Of a stretch of DNA of 64,000 nt, positions 44,589 to 52,102 are shown in pieces. Each line of letters starts with the position of its first letter. The stretch's first letter is position 1. The notes under the pieces are model-generated. The model did not search any database and was not told where the DNA came from. It was given only the letters and a program-made list of their open reading frames with translations. Both the position numbers and the translations under genes were made by a program. Source of the stretch: Thermoleophilia bacterium (lineage in GTDB: Bacteria > Actinomycetota > Thermoleophilia > UBA2241); contig JAWKKE010000001.1 in NCBI GenBank assembly GCA_041393415.1, forward strand, positions 682,001 to 746,000, read 5' to 3'.

Positions 44589-45704
44589 TCATAGGGGGTA
44601 CCTGAGAATAGCAGCGAGGCTGTCACCAGCGGGGAGGTCGCCCTTACGCACGCCAAGCACACGCGCTCCGGTAGAAAGCGCGCGGCGCGCAATCTCATCC
44701 ACAACGCCGTAGGTGCTGCCGCCGGGTTCGCCGAATTGCACGGCACCGTCTTCTTCGTCGACGGTGCCGGGGACGACCGCGTCGATGTCGACGAGCAGCA
44801 ACGAGATGGCGCCCCAGGTCGCTGCCCGCGCGGCCACCTGCACGTCCGTTGTGGTCCTACCCTGCCCGGCACGCGCCTCGAAGAGAGCGGCGATGCTCTT
44901 GAGTTCCTGGGCGAGCAGCGCATCCAACACCTTGCGGGCGGCGGTGGCGAGCTCGGCGTCCGTGAGCGCCTCCGGGTTGCCGCCGATGCCGTCAGCTGCC
45001 AGGAAGGGGTACGTGTTCGCCGCTCTGTAGATAGCATCCAGAGGAGGTGCGGCCGCGAGGACGAGCGGAGTTTCCCGCCCGCCCAGCAGTTCGCGAATAG
45101 CACCATCCACCTGGCGCGCATACTGGCCCATGCGCACCTTCTGTCCCTCCGCGCCTTGAATGCGACGACTCGGTGAGCGATCCGTGATCGACGCCTTGCC
45201 GACGGAACTGGCGGCATCAGCCGGCATGTCGGGAACGTCAACAGCGAAGGCGGGCATGTCGGGCGAGACCTCGACTAGCCGAACGGAGCCCTGCGCCAGC
45301 GCGAGAACAAAGGCAGACTGCGGCACCGTCATGCTGCGCAACAGCGGCTTGATGAAGAAGCGATCAGCGACCTCCACGACGGGCTCCAGCCTATGCGGGA
45401 GACGAAACGTGATCACATGATCGGGATTAGCGAACACCACGAGGCTGTTGGCCTGGTATGCCCAGAACACCCTGTCTTCGACGAGCTCATCCAGCGCTTC
45501 CTGAATAGCTGCGACGCGCTTCGCATCGCAGCGCTGGCTCAACTCCGCGATGCCGTCGCGCGACAAGTTCTTGAACATGAGACGGTCGCGCTCCACGTCC
45601 GGAGTGAGCGGCGTGGTCGGAAGGCAAATTGAGAGACAGGCGGGGTCGCGCACCGCCGCGAGCCAGTCGGTGTCTGCGCGAGACGGGATGTCGACGTGGA
45701 GCAA
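44589..45704 (-). CDS. baeRF-family protein (bacterial archaeo-eukaryotic release-factor-like)
   Basis: A 371-residue cytosolic protein. The N-terminal part (ACLSICLPTTPLTPDVERDR) and the central RRIQGAEGQKVRMGQYARQVDG fit the baeRF families, and the C-terminal VDEIARRALSTGARVLGVRKG followed by LPAGDSLAAILRY resembles the L7Ae-like domain of eRF1 and Pelota. Bacterial members are predicted to act on stalled ribosomes, though experimental data are scarce. I start at a TTG at 45704 with AAGGAG 7 bases upstream; the frame is open to 45758 without a good ribosome site. A strong terminator-like hairpin lies upstream, so it probably has its own promoter. Confidence 0.7.
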   Translation of the reverse strand: MLHVDIPSRADTDWLAAVRDPACLSICLPTTPLTPDVERDRLMFKNLSRDGIAELSQRCDAKRVAAIQEALDELVEDRVFWAYQANSLVVFANPDHVITFRLPHRLEPVVEVADRFFIKPLLRSMTVPQSAFVLALAQGSVRLVEVSPDMPAFAVDVPDMPADAASSVGKASITDRSPSRRIQGAEGQKVRMGQYARQVDGAIRELLGGRETPLVLAAAPPLDAIYRAANTYPFLAADGIGGNPEALTDAELATAARKVLDALLAQELKSIAALFEARAGQGRTTTDVQVAARAATWGAISLLLVDIDAVVPGTVDEEDGAVQFGEPGGSTYGVVDEIARRALSTGARVLGVRKGDLPAGDSLAAILRYPL

Positions 45705-45766
45705 GTGGAATCTCCTTCGGGAAGGGCACCAAAGGCGCCCGGAAGACGGAACAGTCAAGAGATGAT

Positions 45767-45804
45767 GACGGCGGTGGCGCGGTGATCACGGCGCCACCGC
45801 CGTC
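45767..45804 (-). terminator. 14-bp perfect hairpin after the DUF1269 fragment
   Basis: GACGGCGGTGGCGC pairs perfectly with its complement around a 10-base loop (GGTGATCACG) that is itself self-complementary. On the minus strand it starts 10 bases after the DUF1269 stop and is followed by CATCATCTCTTG. It looks like the terminator of the original DUF1269 gene. Confidence 0.65.
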
Positions 45805-45814
45805 GAGTACTTCG

Positions 45815-46012
45815 TCAGTCTCGATCCGCCCCGAAGGCCTCCTTGAGCTCGCGCTCGTCTTCGTTGGAGAGGTTCGTGCGCACCACGGTGGCTTTGATGC
45901 CCTGAACCGCATCGAGGAACTTGTCCTCCGTCATCGTGTCGATGAGCAGGAACCAGCCGGCCTTGCCCGGCGGCACGGCGCTGCCCATCTCATCGACGCC
46001 ATCGCGAAGGCC
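45815..46012 (-). pseudogene. C-terminal fragment of a DUF1269-family membrane protein
   Basis: About 65 codons match the end of DUF1269 (PF06897) proteins: GLRDGVDEMGSAVPPGKAGW, FLLIDTMTEDKFLDAV and TVVRTNLSNEDERELKEAFG. The N-terminal glycine-rich membrane half is missing. Upstream of 46012 the frame turns into sequence without family resemblance, which runs antisense to the AAA gene. The stop and terminator are intact. I read this as the surviving 3' end of a gene cut by a rearrangement. A frame open to an ATG at 46099 could still be translated, but not as a normal DUF1269 protein. Confidence 0.65.
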
Positions 46013-46066
46013 CTGCTCCGCGAACCACACGAAATCATCGCTACCGATCATCCACGCCCGGACAAC

Positions 46067-47080
46067 ATGCCGACCATCGTCGCCGGCGTCCTCGGCCAAA
46101 CGTCGATGCTCGACGCCGCGCGCCGACTCGCCCTCAATGGTCCGGCGAGCCTCCCGCGCGGCGTTCCCGTCGAGACAGTCGGCTCCTGGTCGTCGCTGGA
46201 CCGCAGCGAGATTGAGGAACTGCGCAGCGCGGGTCTCGTCATCGAGGAGTACACAACCAAGTACTTCAGCGCGCAGCCGTTAGGTCGCCCGCTCTCCATC
46301 GCTGTTTTCGGCGCGCCAGGCAGCGGCAAGTCGTTCGCCGTCAAGCAGATCATCAGTCACGCTCTCAGCGGGGCCGCGCGGATCCTCGAGTTCAACCTGT
46401 CGCAATTCGACGACGCCAGCGAACTCACAGCGGCGTTTCATCAGATCCGCGACGCCGTGCTCGAACAGCGGCTCCCGCTGGTCTTCTGGGATGAGTTCGA
46501 CACCCCGCTCAACGAACGTCGGCTCGGCTGGCTGCGACACTTCCTGGCTCCCATGCAGGACGGCAAGTTCCGCGAGGGGGAGGCCTTCCGGCCGCTGGGG
46601 CCGGCGATCTTCATCTTCGCCGGCGGCACCGCCTCGTCGTTCAACGAATTCGCCGCTGTTCGGGACGCCGAGGCCGAGGTAGTGGCCAAGAAACCCGACT
46701 TCATCAGCCGCCTGCGCGGATACGTCGATGTTCTCGGCCCCAACCCCAAGTCTCCGCAAGACGACGCCGTTGTGCTGCGACGCGCCCTGCTCCTGCGATC
46801 GCTCCTCCTGCGCAAGGCGCCGCAGATCGTCAGCGACTCCGACCCGGGCCCGGCGCTACGCATCGACCCCGGCCTGCTGCGTGCCTTCCTCCTCGCAAGC
46901 AGGTACAAGCACGGCGCTCGCTCGATGGAAGCGCTGATCGAAATGAGCGCACTCAGCGGAAGGATGCAGTACGAGCAGGCGAGTCTTCCGGCACCTCACC
47001 TGCTCGACCTCCACGTGGATGCGGCGGAATTCCTGGCGCTTGCTACCCGCGCAGAGAACGTCGACACCATTCGCGGCTAG
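46067..47080 (+). CDS. AAA-type ATPase, probably missing its N-terminal region
   Basis: A 337-residue protein from the ATG at 46067. It has a Walker A loop SIAVFGAPGSGKSFAVKQI, a Walker B-like LPLVFWDEFDTPL, then LGWLRHFLAPMQDGKFREGE, IFIFAGGTASSFNEF, FISRLRGYVDVLGPNPK and KHGARSMEALIEMSAL. I recall this C-terminal block from larger ATPases with an extra N-terminal domain. Here the frame upstream of 46067 runs antisense to the DUF1269 fragment, so the original N-terminus seems lost. The ribosome binding site at 46067 is weak. The protein may be a decayed gene or a short active ATPase. Confidence 0.65.
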   Translation: MPTIVAGVLGQTSMLDAARRLALNGPASLPRGVPVETVGSWSSLDRSEIEELRSAGLVIEEYTTKYFSAQPLGRPLSIAVFGAPGSGKSFAVKQIISHALSGAARILEFNLSQFDDASELTAAFHQIRDAVLEQRLPLVFWDEFDTPLNERRLGWLRHFLAPMQDGKFREGEAFRPLGPAIFIFAGGTASSFNEFAAVRDAEAEVVAKKPDFISRLRGYVDVLGPNPKSPQDDAVVLRRALLLRSLLLRKAPQIVSDSDPGPALRIDPGLLRAFLLASRYKHGARSMEALIEMSALSGRMQYEQASLPAPHLLDLHVDAAEFLALATRAENVDTIRG

Positions 47081-47123
47081 GACGGCCGATCCCAAGGGTC
47101 ATTGCCCGGCGATTGCCGTCTCG

Positions 47124-47143
47124 GCTGATGGGGTACCATCAGC
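47124..47143 (+). terminator. 8-bp hairpin after the AAA gene
   Basis: GCTGATGG / CCATCAGC with a 4-base GGTA loop, 44 bases past the AAA stop and 83 bases before the holin-like start. It is not followed by a T tract, so it could be a terminator or part of the holin-like leader. Confidence 0.4.
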
Positions 47144-47225
47144 TGCACTGGGGGTGCGTGTTGGTGCCACGGTTTGACGACCGGGGCCGACGATTGTCGT
47201 AGCCAATACAGCAGGGGGTTGAACA

Positions 47226-47618
47226 ATGGTCAGAATGCTCGCGTCGGTGGCGCTCCATCTGCTGGCGAACGCCGTGGGTCTCCTGATCGCCACGCTGGTC
47301 CTGTCGGGATTCAGCATCACCCCCACCGCGTTCATCGTCGCGGTGCTCATCTTCACCGTCGTCGAAGTGATTCTCGGCCCGCTCATGATCAAGATCTCTG
47401 TGCAGTATGCGCCGGCGCTCAGAGGTGGTGTCGCCTTGGTCACCACGCTGGCGGGTCTCGTCGTGACGACCGTAATCACGGACGGACTCACCATCAACGG
47501 ACTCACAGCCTGGGCCGTCGGCACCCTCATCGTCTGGCTGGGCGGAGTGCTGGCAGCACTCGTCCTGCCTCTTCTCCTCTTCAGGAGCGTTCTCCGTGAC
47601 GAGAATGGACGCAAGTAG
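47226..47618 (+). CDS. small four-helix membrane protein, phage-holin-4-2 superfamily (PF04020 type)
   Basis: A 130-residue protein with four helices. HLLANAVGLLIATLVLSGF opens it, VVEVILGPLMIKIS lies in the middle, and GTLIVWLGGVLAALVLPLLL closes it before a short basic tail. Many actinobacterial chromosomes carry such a protein outside any prophage, so no phage link should be assumed. GGGGGTTGAACA precedes the ATG. It is followed by four 15-bp repeats and then the aquaporin gene 81 bases downstream, likely on the same transcript. Confidence 0.75.
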   Translation: MVRMLASVALHLLANAVGLLIATLVLSGFSITPTAFIVAVLIFTVVEVILGPLMIKISVQYAPALRGGVALVTTLAGLVVTTVITDGLTINGLTAWAVGTLIVWLGGVLAALVLPLLLFRSVLRDENGRK

Positions 47619-47678
47619 CTGCGCAACGCCCTTCTGCGCAACGCCCTTCTGCGCAACGCCCTTCTGCGCAACGCCCCC
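47619..47678 (+). repeat. four tandem copies of a 15-bp unit
   Basis: CTGCGCAACGCCCTT is repeated exactly three times from the base after the holin-like stop, with a fourth copy ending CCC. Each unit holds the palindrome TGCGCA. The array ends 21 bases before the aquaporin start, just ahead of its AGGAGG. Confidence 0.95.
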
Positions 47679-47699
47679 GCGAAATAGGAGGATGCAACG

Positions 47700-48425
47700 A
47701 TGAGTGTATCCCTCGCTCGACGTTCGGCCGCCGAGTTCCTCGGCACGCTGTGGCTGGTCTTCGGCGGCACCGGCGCGGCGGTGCTGGCGGCCACCTTCCC
47801 CAACACGGGCATCGGCTTCCTCGGGGTGGCCCTGGCCTTTGGCCTGACGGTGGTCACCGGCGCCTACGCCGTCGGCCACATCTCGGGGGCGCACTTCAAT
47901 CCGGCCGTCTCAATCGGCCTCTGGGCGGGTGGCCGCTTCCCCGCTAAGGACCTACTCGCCTACATTCCCGCGCAGGCCCTAGGCGCCATCGCGGGGTCGA
48001 CAATCCTCTACTTCATCGCCAGCGGCGGCCCCGGCTTCACGCTGGCGGACGGTTTTGCAGCCAACGGCTACGGCGCGCACTCACCCGGAGGCTACTCACT
48101 CGCCGCGGCCATCATCGCCGAAGTGGTTCTCACCGCCTTCTTCATCTTCGTAATTCACGGCGCTACCGATCGGCGTGCCCCCGCCGCCTTGGCTCCGCTC
48201 GCCATCGGGCTCACGCTTACGCTGATCCACCTCGTCGGCATCCCTGTCACCAACACCTCGGTGAACCCTGCCCGCAGCCTCGCTCCCGCGCTGTTCGTTG
48301 GCGGCTGGGCGCTTGCACAGCTGTGGGTGTTCATCATCTTTCCTGTTGTGGGAGGGGTGATCGGCGGCCTCGTCTATCGTCTTGTGATCGCTCGCGGAGA
48401 AGACACCGTCTCGGCAGACTCCTGA
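47700..48425 (+). CDS. aqpZ: aquaporin Z-type water channel
   Basis: A 241-residue MIP channel with six helices and both NPA boxes, GAHFNPAVSIGL and NTSVNPARSLAPA. The second follows a short VTNTS pore turn, which with the Phe/His-type filter favours a water channel over a glycerol facilitator, though residues were judged by eye. AGGAGG lies 9 bases before the ATG. Its stop coincides with the 3' cut end of the decayed GAP gene on the other strand, so this gene appears to have arrived in, or been joined to, an older gene. Confidence 0.93.
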   Translation: MSVSLARRSAAEFLGTLWLVFGGTGAAVLAATFPNTGIGFLGVALAFGLTVVTGAYAVGHISGAHFNPAVSIGLWAGGRFPAKDLLAYIPAQALGAIAGSTILYFIASGGPGFTLADGFAANGYGAHSPGGYSLAAAIIAEVVLTAFFIFVIHGATDRRAPAALAPLAIGLTLTLIHLVGIPVTNTSVNPARSLAPALFVGGWALAQLWVFIIFPVVGGVIGGLVYRLVIARGEDTVSADS

Positions 48426-48848
48426 GAAACACCAAGAAAGCGATGATGCTGTCGGATCGATCCAGCCCGGCATCAGCAATCGTGGCGATCGCGCTCAAGG
48501 TGAAAACCCAGAGGTTCGGGCTCGTAATCACCAGCAGGAAGCCCAGACCCAACGCCGGGATCGGCGCAAGGCGATCGATGGTCTCCTACCACTTGGGCGG
48601 CGGGGCGTCAGGATCGTCGCCCCGCCGCCGCTCCCCGGCGCACTCTGAGCGACGCTCGCACTCGTCAGGATGAAGCCGAAGATGGCGCCCTGCAAGAGAC
48701 GCACCGCCGTCATGCCGCCGACGAAGGATCCGGCGCGCATCGCTCCCCGATTGAGCGAACGCAACAACACGGTGACGAAGAGGGCCTGACCCGGGCCGAT
48801 GGCGCTGGCGATGCCCAGAGGCAGCAGGTTGCCAATCAATGACAGCAT
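48426..48848 (-). pseudogene. decayed GAP/SfLAP-family membrane protein gene
   Basis: Reads from an ATG at 48848 (MLSLIGNLLPLGIASAIGPG) through FVGGMTAVRLLQGAIFGFIL. The frame then shifts near 48620-48640 to DDPDAPPPKW, meets a TAG at 48588-48586, and continues ETIDRLAPIPALGLGFLL, ITSPNLWVFTLSAIATI and FLVFL before it is cut at the aquaporin stop. The order matches GAP-family proteins (PF11139), which are linked to sulfolipid and glycopeptidolipid export in mycobacteria. A stretch expected between GSGGG and DDPDAPPP is also missing. Frameshift, stop and 3' truncation make it a pseudogene. The rest of the gap to 49046 shows nothing. Confidence 0.72.
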
Positions 48849-49046
48849 GCTCGGCCCCGTTCTGGCACCGACGCACCCACTTACCAAGCTTGTGCATTCT
48901 GCGGACGGTGGGCCTCGTACCTGCGCTTCCCGCAATGTACATTGCGGCGCCCCGCACACACGCCACGAGCGCCGGTGGCGGTATGGGCGCCGAATCGCAC
49001 CAAGCTCTCAGGGAACTCCTAAGGAGAGCCGCTACCATCGCTGTAC

Positions 49047-50327
49047 ATGATCGCACCGGCGACAACAGCGCGCGCGCCTTCGCGGCCGGGGCTGGCAGAA
49101 ATCCTCATTGCCCTGGCGTGCTTCGCCGTCTTGTGCGGCGCGGCCCTCAGTCGTCCGGTCACGCTGCTGGAGCCGGACGACTATGCCTATCGCGCCTCGA
49201 TCGTCGCCCTCAGCGAGGGCCACATCATCTTGACAAACGCGCAGTACGAGGACCTCGCCAGCTCGCTACAGCAGTCCTCGAGCGACGGCGGCCCGGTCGG
49301 CGGTCAGAGCATATCCCAGTGGACCCAGTTGGACGACGGCCGCTGGGTCAGCGAGAAGAACCCCGGCTACCCGTTCCTCGCCGTTCCCTTCGAGTTGCTG
49401 GGATCGGTGCGCATGGCAGCGCTCTTCTACGGTGGCCTCGGCTGCCTGGCACTCTTCGTGGGCGCCCGGCGATGGCTCGGAGCCTGGGGCGGAACCTGGG
49501 CCGTCGGGCTGTTCTGCTCGTCCGGAGCGGCAATGGTGTTCGCATGGCGGGCCTGGATGCCGACGTTCACCGGTGTCGCACTCCTCGCCGCCGGCGCCGG
49601 GGCGCTCCTGTGGGCTCTTCTGGCCGTCGACGCGGGTGAACGACGGCGCAGCGTCATCGGCCTACTCGGGTTCCTGGCGCTCGAGGCTGCGATGCTCATC
49701 CGCTACACGGACGTCATCTCGCTCGCCGTGGCCTGCGCGGCTGTGCTCGCTCTCTGGCGCCTGCGACCAAGCACGCTCCCACGTCTCGCCCCCGCAATCT
49801 GGTTGGGCTCAGCGGTGATCGCCGGAGCGGCCACGCTCGTCTGGAATGCACTCGTCTACGGCAGCCCCTTCGCGACAGGCTACGCGGCAGGCGTCATCGT
49901 CTTTGGCCTCGGCGCGATCGCCGGCGACCTCGCCGTGGGCGCAGCCCTCGCTGCGGCCTGGTGGGGCGTGTGGGCGCTCTACTTCACCTACTACTGGACG
50001 GCGCAGATGCACGGCGGAGCGGACGGCGCCGTGCACGTGGTCCGCTTCTTCGTCCCGGCGCTCGCGCCAATTGCACTCTTGGGCGCCTGGGCACTAGTGC
50101 GACTACCGAGCTGGCTGTCGCTCGCCGCCGTCACCGGCTTCTTCGGCCTTGGCCTCTGGTCGTTTGCCGACATGGCGGCAGCGACCGCACACGGGGGTGC
50201 AGCCGGTGGGCGGCCAGGCGGGGGGTCCCCTGGCGGATCCCGGCAGACGCCAGGCGGCACACCGCCCACAGACGCTCCGGTACCGCAGGAAGGAGCGCCC
50301 GCAGCTCCTGGGACCGGTCAGCAGTAG
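49047..50327 (+). CDS. polytopic membrane protein, glycosyltransferase 39/PMT-like
   Basis: A 426-residue protein with about ten helices. The first extracellular loop has PVTLLEPDDYAYRASIVALS, recalling the acidic DD/DE motif of PMT-type, polyprenyl-sugar-dependent transferases, followed by ISQWTQLDDGRWVSEKNPGY. The family assignment rests on this layout, not on a decisive motif. The last 45 residues are a Gly/Pro-rich tail (GGRPGGGSPGGSRQTPGG) outside the membrane part. AAGGAG lies 20 bases before the ATG, further than usual, so the start is less certain. It converges with the TauE-type gene. Confidence 0.6.
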   Translation: MIAPATTARAPSRPGLAEILIALACFAVLCGAALSRPVTLLEPDDYAYRASIVALSEGHIILTNAQYEDLASSLQQSSSDGGPVGGQSISQWTQLDDGRWVSEKNPGYPFLAVPFELLGSVRMAALFYGGLGCLALFVGARRWLGAWGGTWAVGLFCSSGAAMVFAWRAWMPTFTGVALLAAGAGALLWALLAVDAGERRRSVIGLLGFLALEAAMLIRYTDVISLAVACAAVLALWRLRPSTLPRLAPAIWLGSAVIAGAATLVWNALVYGSPFATGYAAGVIVFGLGAIAGDLAVGAALAAAWWGVWALYFTYYWTAQMHGGADGAVHVVRFFVPALAPIALLGAWALVRLPSWLSLAAVTGFFGLGLWSFADMAAATAHGGAAGGRPGGGSPGGSRQTPGGTPPTDAPVPQEGAPAAPGTGQQ

Positions 50328-50383
50328 CACAGAAGCTACGGCGCAAAGCGGGCCTCATCGCCCGAGGAAGCTCCCTCGTTGTT

Positions 50384-51142
50384 TCAGACCAGGCGCACCA
50401 CGGCGACGATGCCGACGACGACGATGACGCCGCGCAACGCCGAGGCGTTGAGGCGGCGACCGTACCGTGCGCCGATCTGGCCACCGATGACAGAGCCGAC
50501 GGCAATCGCCAGGACAACCTCCCAATCCACATCCGTGGCGAGCACGAACACGGTCGCGGCTACCGCATTGACCGAACTGACCAGCAGGTTCTTGCAGCCG
50601 TTGAGACGCTGTAGATGGTCGTCGATCATGATCCCGAGAATCGAGATCAAGATGATGCCTTGCGCAGCGCCGAAGTAGCCGCCGTATACGCCGGCGAGAG
50701 CCACCAGTGCCTGCACGCCCAGAGTCGCGCCCTCCTGACCGTCAGATCCCACCGGCCGCCGCGCGGCGAGCCGACGCGAGAGCGTCGGCTGAGCCACAAC
50801 GAGCACAAGCGCGATGCATATGAGGACGATGACGATCTTGTCGAATAGACTGCTCGGCAGCACCAGCAGCAAGGTCGCCCCGGCGAGCGCGCCGAGAATG
50901 GATGCGGGCAACAGCCGCCGCAGACGCACCCGCTGGCCTTCAAGCTCGCGCCGGTAGCCATATGCGCCTGAGATTCCACCGGGGACGAGGCCGATGTTGT
51001 TCGACACGTTGGCCAGCAGCGGCGGGTAGCCGAGCGCAACCAACGTGGGGAACGTGATCAGCGAGCCGGAGCCGACCACCGTATTGATGGTCCCGGCGCC
51101 GATGCCCGCGAGCAGGATGATCAGGAAGTCGGTGACGGACAT
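50384..51142 (-). CDS. TauE/SafE-family (TSUP) membrane transporter
   Basis: A 252-residue protein with 7-8 helices in two similar halves. The N-terminal half has GIGAGTINTVVGSGSLITFP and LANVSNNIGLVPGG, and the second half AGVYGGYFGAAQGIILI and LNGCKNLLVSSVNAVAA, both signatures of the TSUP family. Members export sulfite, sulfoacetate or other small organosulfur anions. It may relate to the sulfur genes elsewhere in the window, but no direct neighbour supports this. Upstream on the same strand is a remnant of a YgiT-type zinc finger. Confidence 0.87.
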   Translation of the reverse strand: MSVTDFLIILLAGIGAGTINTVVGSGSLITFPTLVALGYPPLLANVSNNIGLVPGGISGAYGYRRELEGQRVRLRRLLPASILGALAGATLLLVLPSSLFDKIVIVLICIALVLVVAQPTLSRRLAARRPVGSDGQEGATLGVQALVALAGVYGGYFGAAQGIILISILGIMIDDHLQRLNGCKNLLVSSVNAVAATVFVLATDVDWEVVLAIAVGSVIGGQIGARYGRRLNASALRGVIVVVGIVAVVRLV

Positions 51143-51157
51143 CGCACCACCGGGTCG

Positions 51158-51262
51158 TCACAGGGCTGGGACACCACGGATGACGAAGAGCCGGCCATCC
51201 GCGGCAACTCGATAGTCACGCCGACGCCTCGCGGACACGACAACCTGCCTGCACATTGGGCA
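51158..51262 (-). pseudogene. possible remnant of a YgiT/MqsA-type zinc finger
   Basis: About 34 codons read CPMCRQVVVSARRR, then DYRVAADGRLFVIRGVPAL and a stop. The CPxC pair, the spacing and GVPAL match the first half of YgiT-type zinc fingers, which go on with a second C-x2-C-G. Here TGA falls exactly where that should start, 14 bases before the TauE start codon. The piece is short, so the match may be chance. The remaining gap (51263-51406) shows no feature. Confidence 0.35.
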
Positions 51263-51406
51263 ATCTCGCCGCGCCGCAATTGGCTGACCCTGACCTATCG
51301 CGCTTGTTCGTGAACTGGATGTGCATCGGCGAGCACCACACCTAGTTCGAGGCTGGCTCGCTATGTTCCTTGGCCCGGGGCACCAACTAGGAGGCGCTCC
51401 AACAAG

Positions 51407-51450
51407 AGCGATGCCGGCCGGCGTGCGAAGCACCTCCGGCCGGCATCGCT
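51407..51450 (-). terminator. 15-bp perfect hairpin ending the amidase/HK/RR transcript
   Basis: AGCGATGCCGGCCGG (51407-51421) pairs with 51436-51450. The 14-base loop folds into its own GTGC-GAA-GCAC helix. The structure starts inside the amidase stop codon and is followed on the minus strand by CTTGTTGG. It is very stable and well placed to end the operon. Confidence 0.7.
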
Positions 51451-52102
51451 ACCGCTGTTCGTAGCTCACGACGTCCGCGATCCTGCAGAAGCGCACCTCG
51501 CTGAAGTGCGCCGGATACCAGTGACCGAGCGGGCGACGCTTCCTCGCGTTCGTATGACTGTCGTACACAAACTCGCCGCCGCGCCGCCCGACGCAGATGA
51601 TGACGTGCTGCCACTCAACACACCCGTGCACTCTGTTGCCCAGGTAGACAACGTCGCCCGCCGCCCAGTCTGAGGGCACCTCGCGACTGACGGCGACGAT
51701 GTAGCGCGAGTGCGTCGCCGAGCGCTGACTCAGCGCCCGCTTCTGGGCTTCGCAATTGACCCAAGCCAGCGTCGGGAAGGCGGCACCGTCGGCGCGCCAC
51801 TCGCGACCGGCATCCGCGGTTGGACGAAGGCCGCCGGCCGCCAAGCACTGGGAGACGAAGTTGGCGCAGTCGTTGTTCGGAGACGACCAGTACGCCGAGT
51901 TCACCTTGAGCGCCCAGTGGTCCGCGTAGGCTGCGGCCGCCCGACGATCGTACGTCACCCTGACGGGCTTCCCACCCACGCCCGGCGCCGCAGCGATGAC
52001 GATGAGCGCGAGCACGACCGCCAGCAGGACCGCGAGCACCGACCGGCGCCGCCGCACGGCATGAGAACGATAGATGCGGCGGCACCCTGCTTCACGAGGC
52101 AT
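51449..52102 (-). CDS. membrane-anchored Amidase_6 (NlpC/CHAP-like fold) protein
   Basis: A 217-residue protein with a basic start, one helix (VLAVLLAVVLALIVIAAA) and an Amidase_6 domain (PF12671): YDRRAAAAYADHWAL, then NDCANFVSQCLAAGG with the presumed nucleophile Cys, and HVIICVGRRGGEFVYDSHT with a His. Such domains are predicted to cleave peptides or amides, possibly in the cell wall. The ATG at 52102 lies inside the end of the histidine kinase gene (11-base overlap), so it is the third gene of the RR-HK-amidase operon and may be a target or accessory of that system. Confidence 0.78.
   Translation of the reverse strand: MPREAGCRRIYRSHAVRRRRSVLAVLLAVVLALIVIAAAPGVGGKPVRVTYDRRAAAAYADHWALKVNSAYWSSPNNDCANFVSQCLAAGGLRPTADAGREWRADGAAFPTLAWVNCEAQKRALSQRSATHSRYIVAVSREVPSDWAAGDVVYLGNRVHGCVEWQHVIICVGRRGGEFVYDSHTNARKRRPLGHWYPAHFSEVRFCRIADVVSYEQR

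Noticed and set aside
45629..46066. N-terminal extension of the AAA ATPase frame
   Set aside because: It runs antisense to the DUF1269 fragment, its terminator and the start of baeRF, and reads as low-complexity sequence; the gene is started at 46067.
47226..47618. Prophage signal from the holin-like protein
   Set aside because: No other phage gene is nearby, and this membrane family is common on actinobacterial chromosomes.
47619..47678. Tandem repeats as a CRISPR array
   Set aside because: Units are 15 bp and contiguous, with no spacers and no cas genes nearby.
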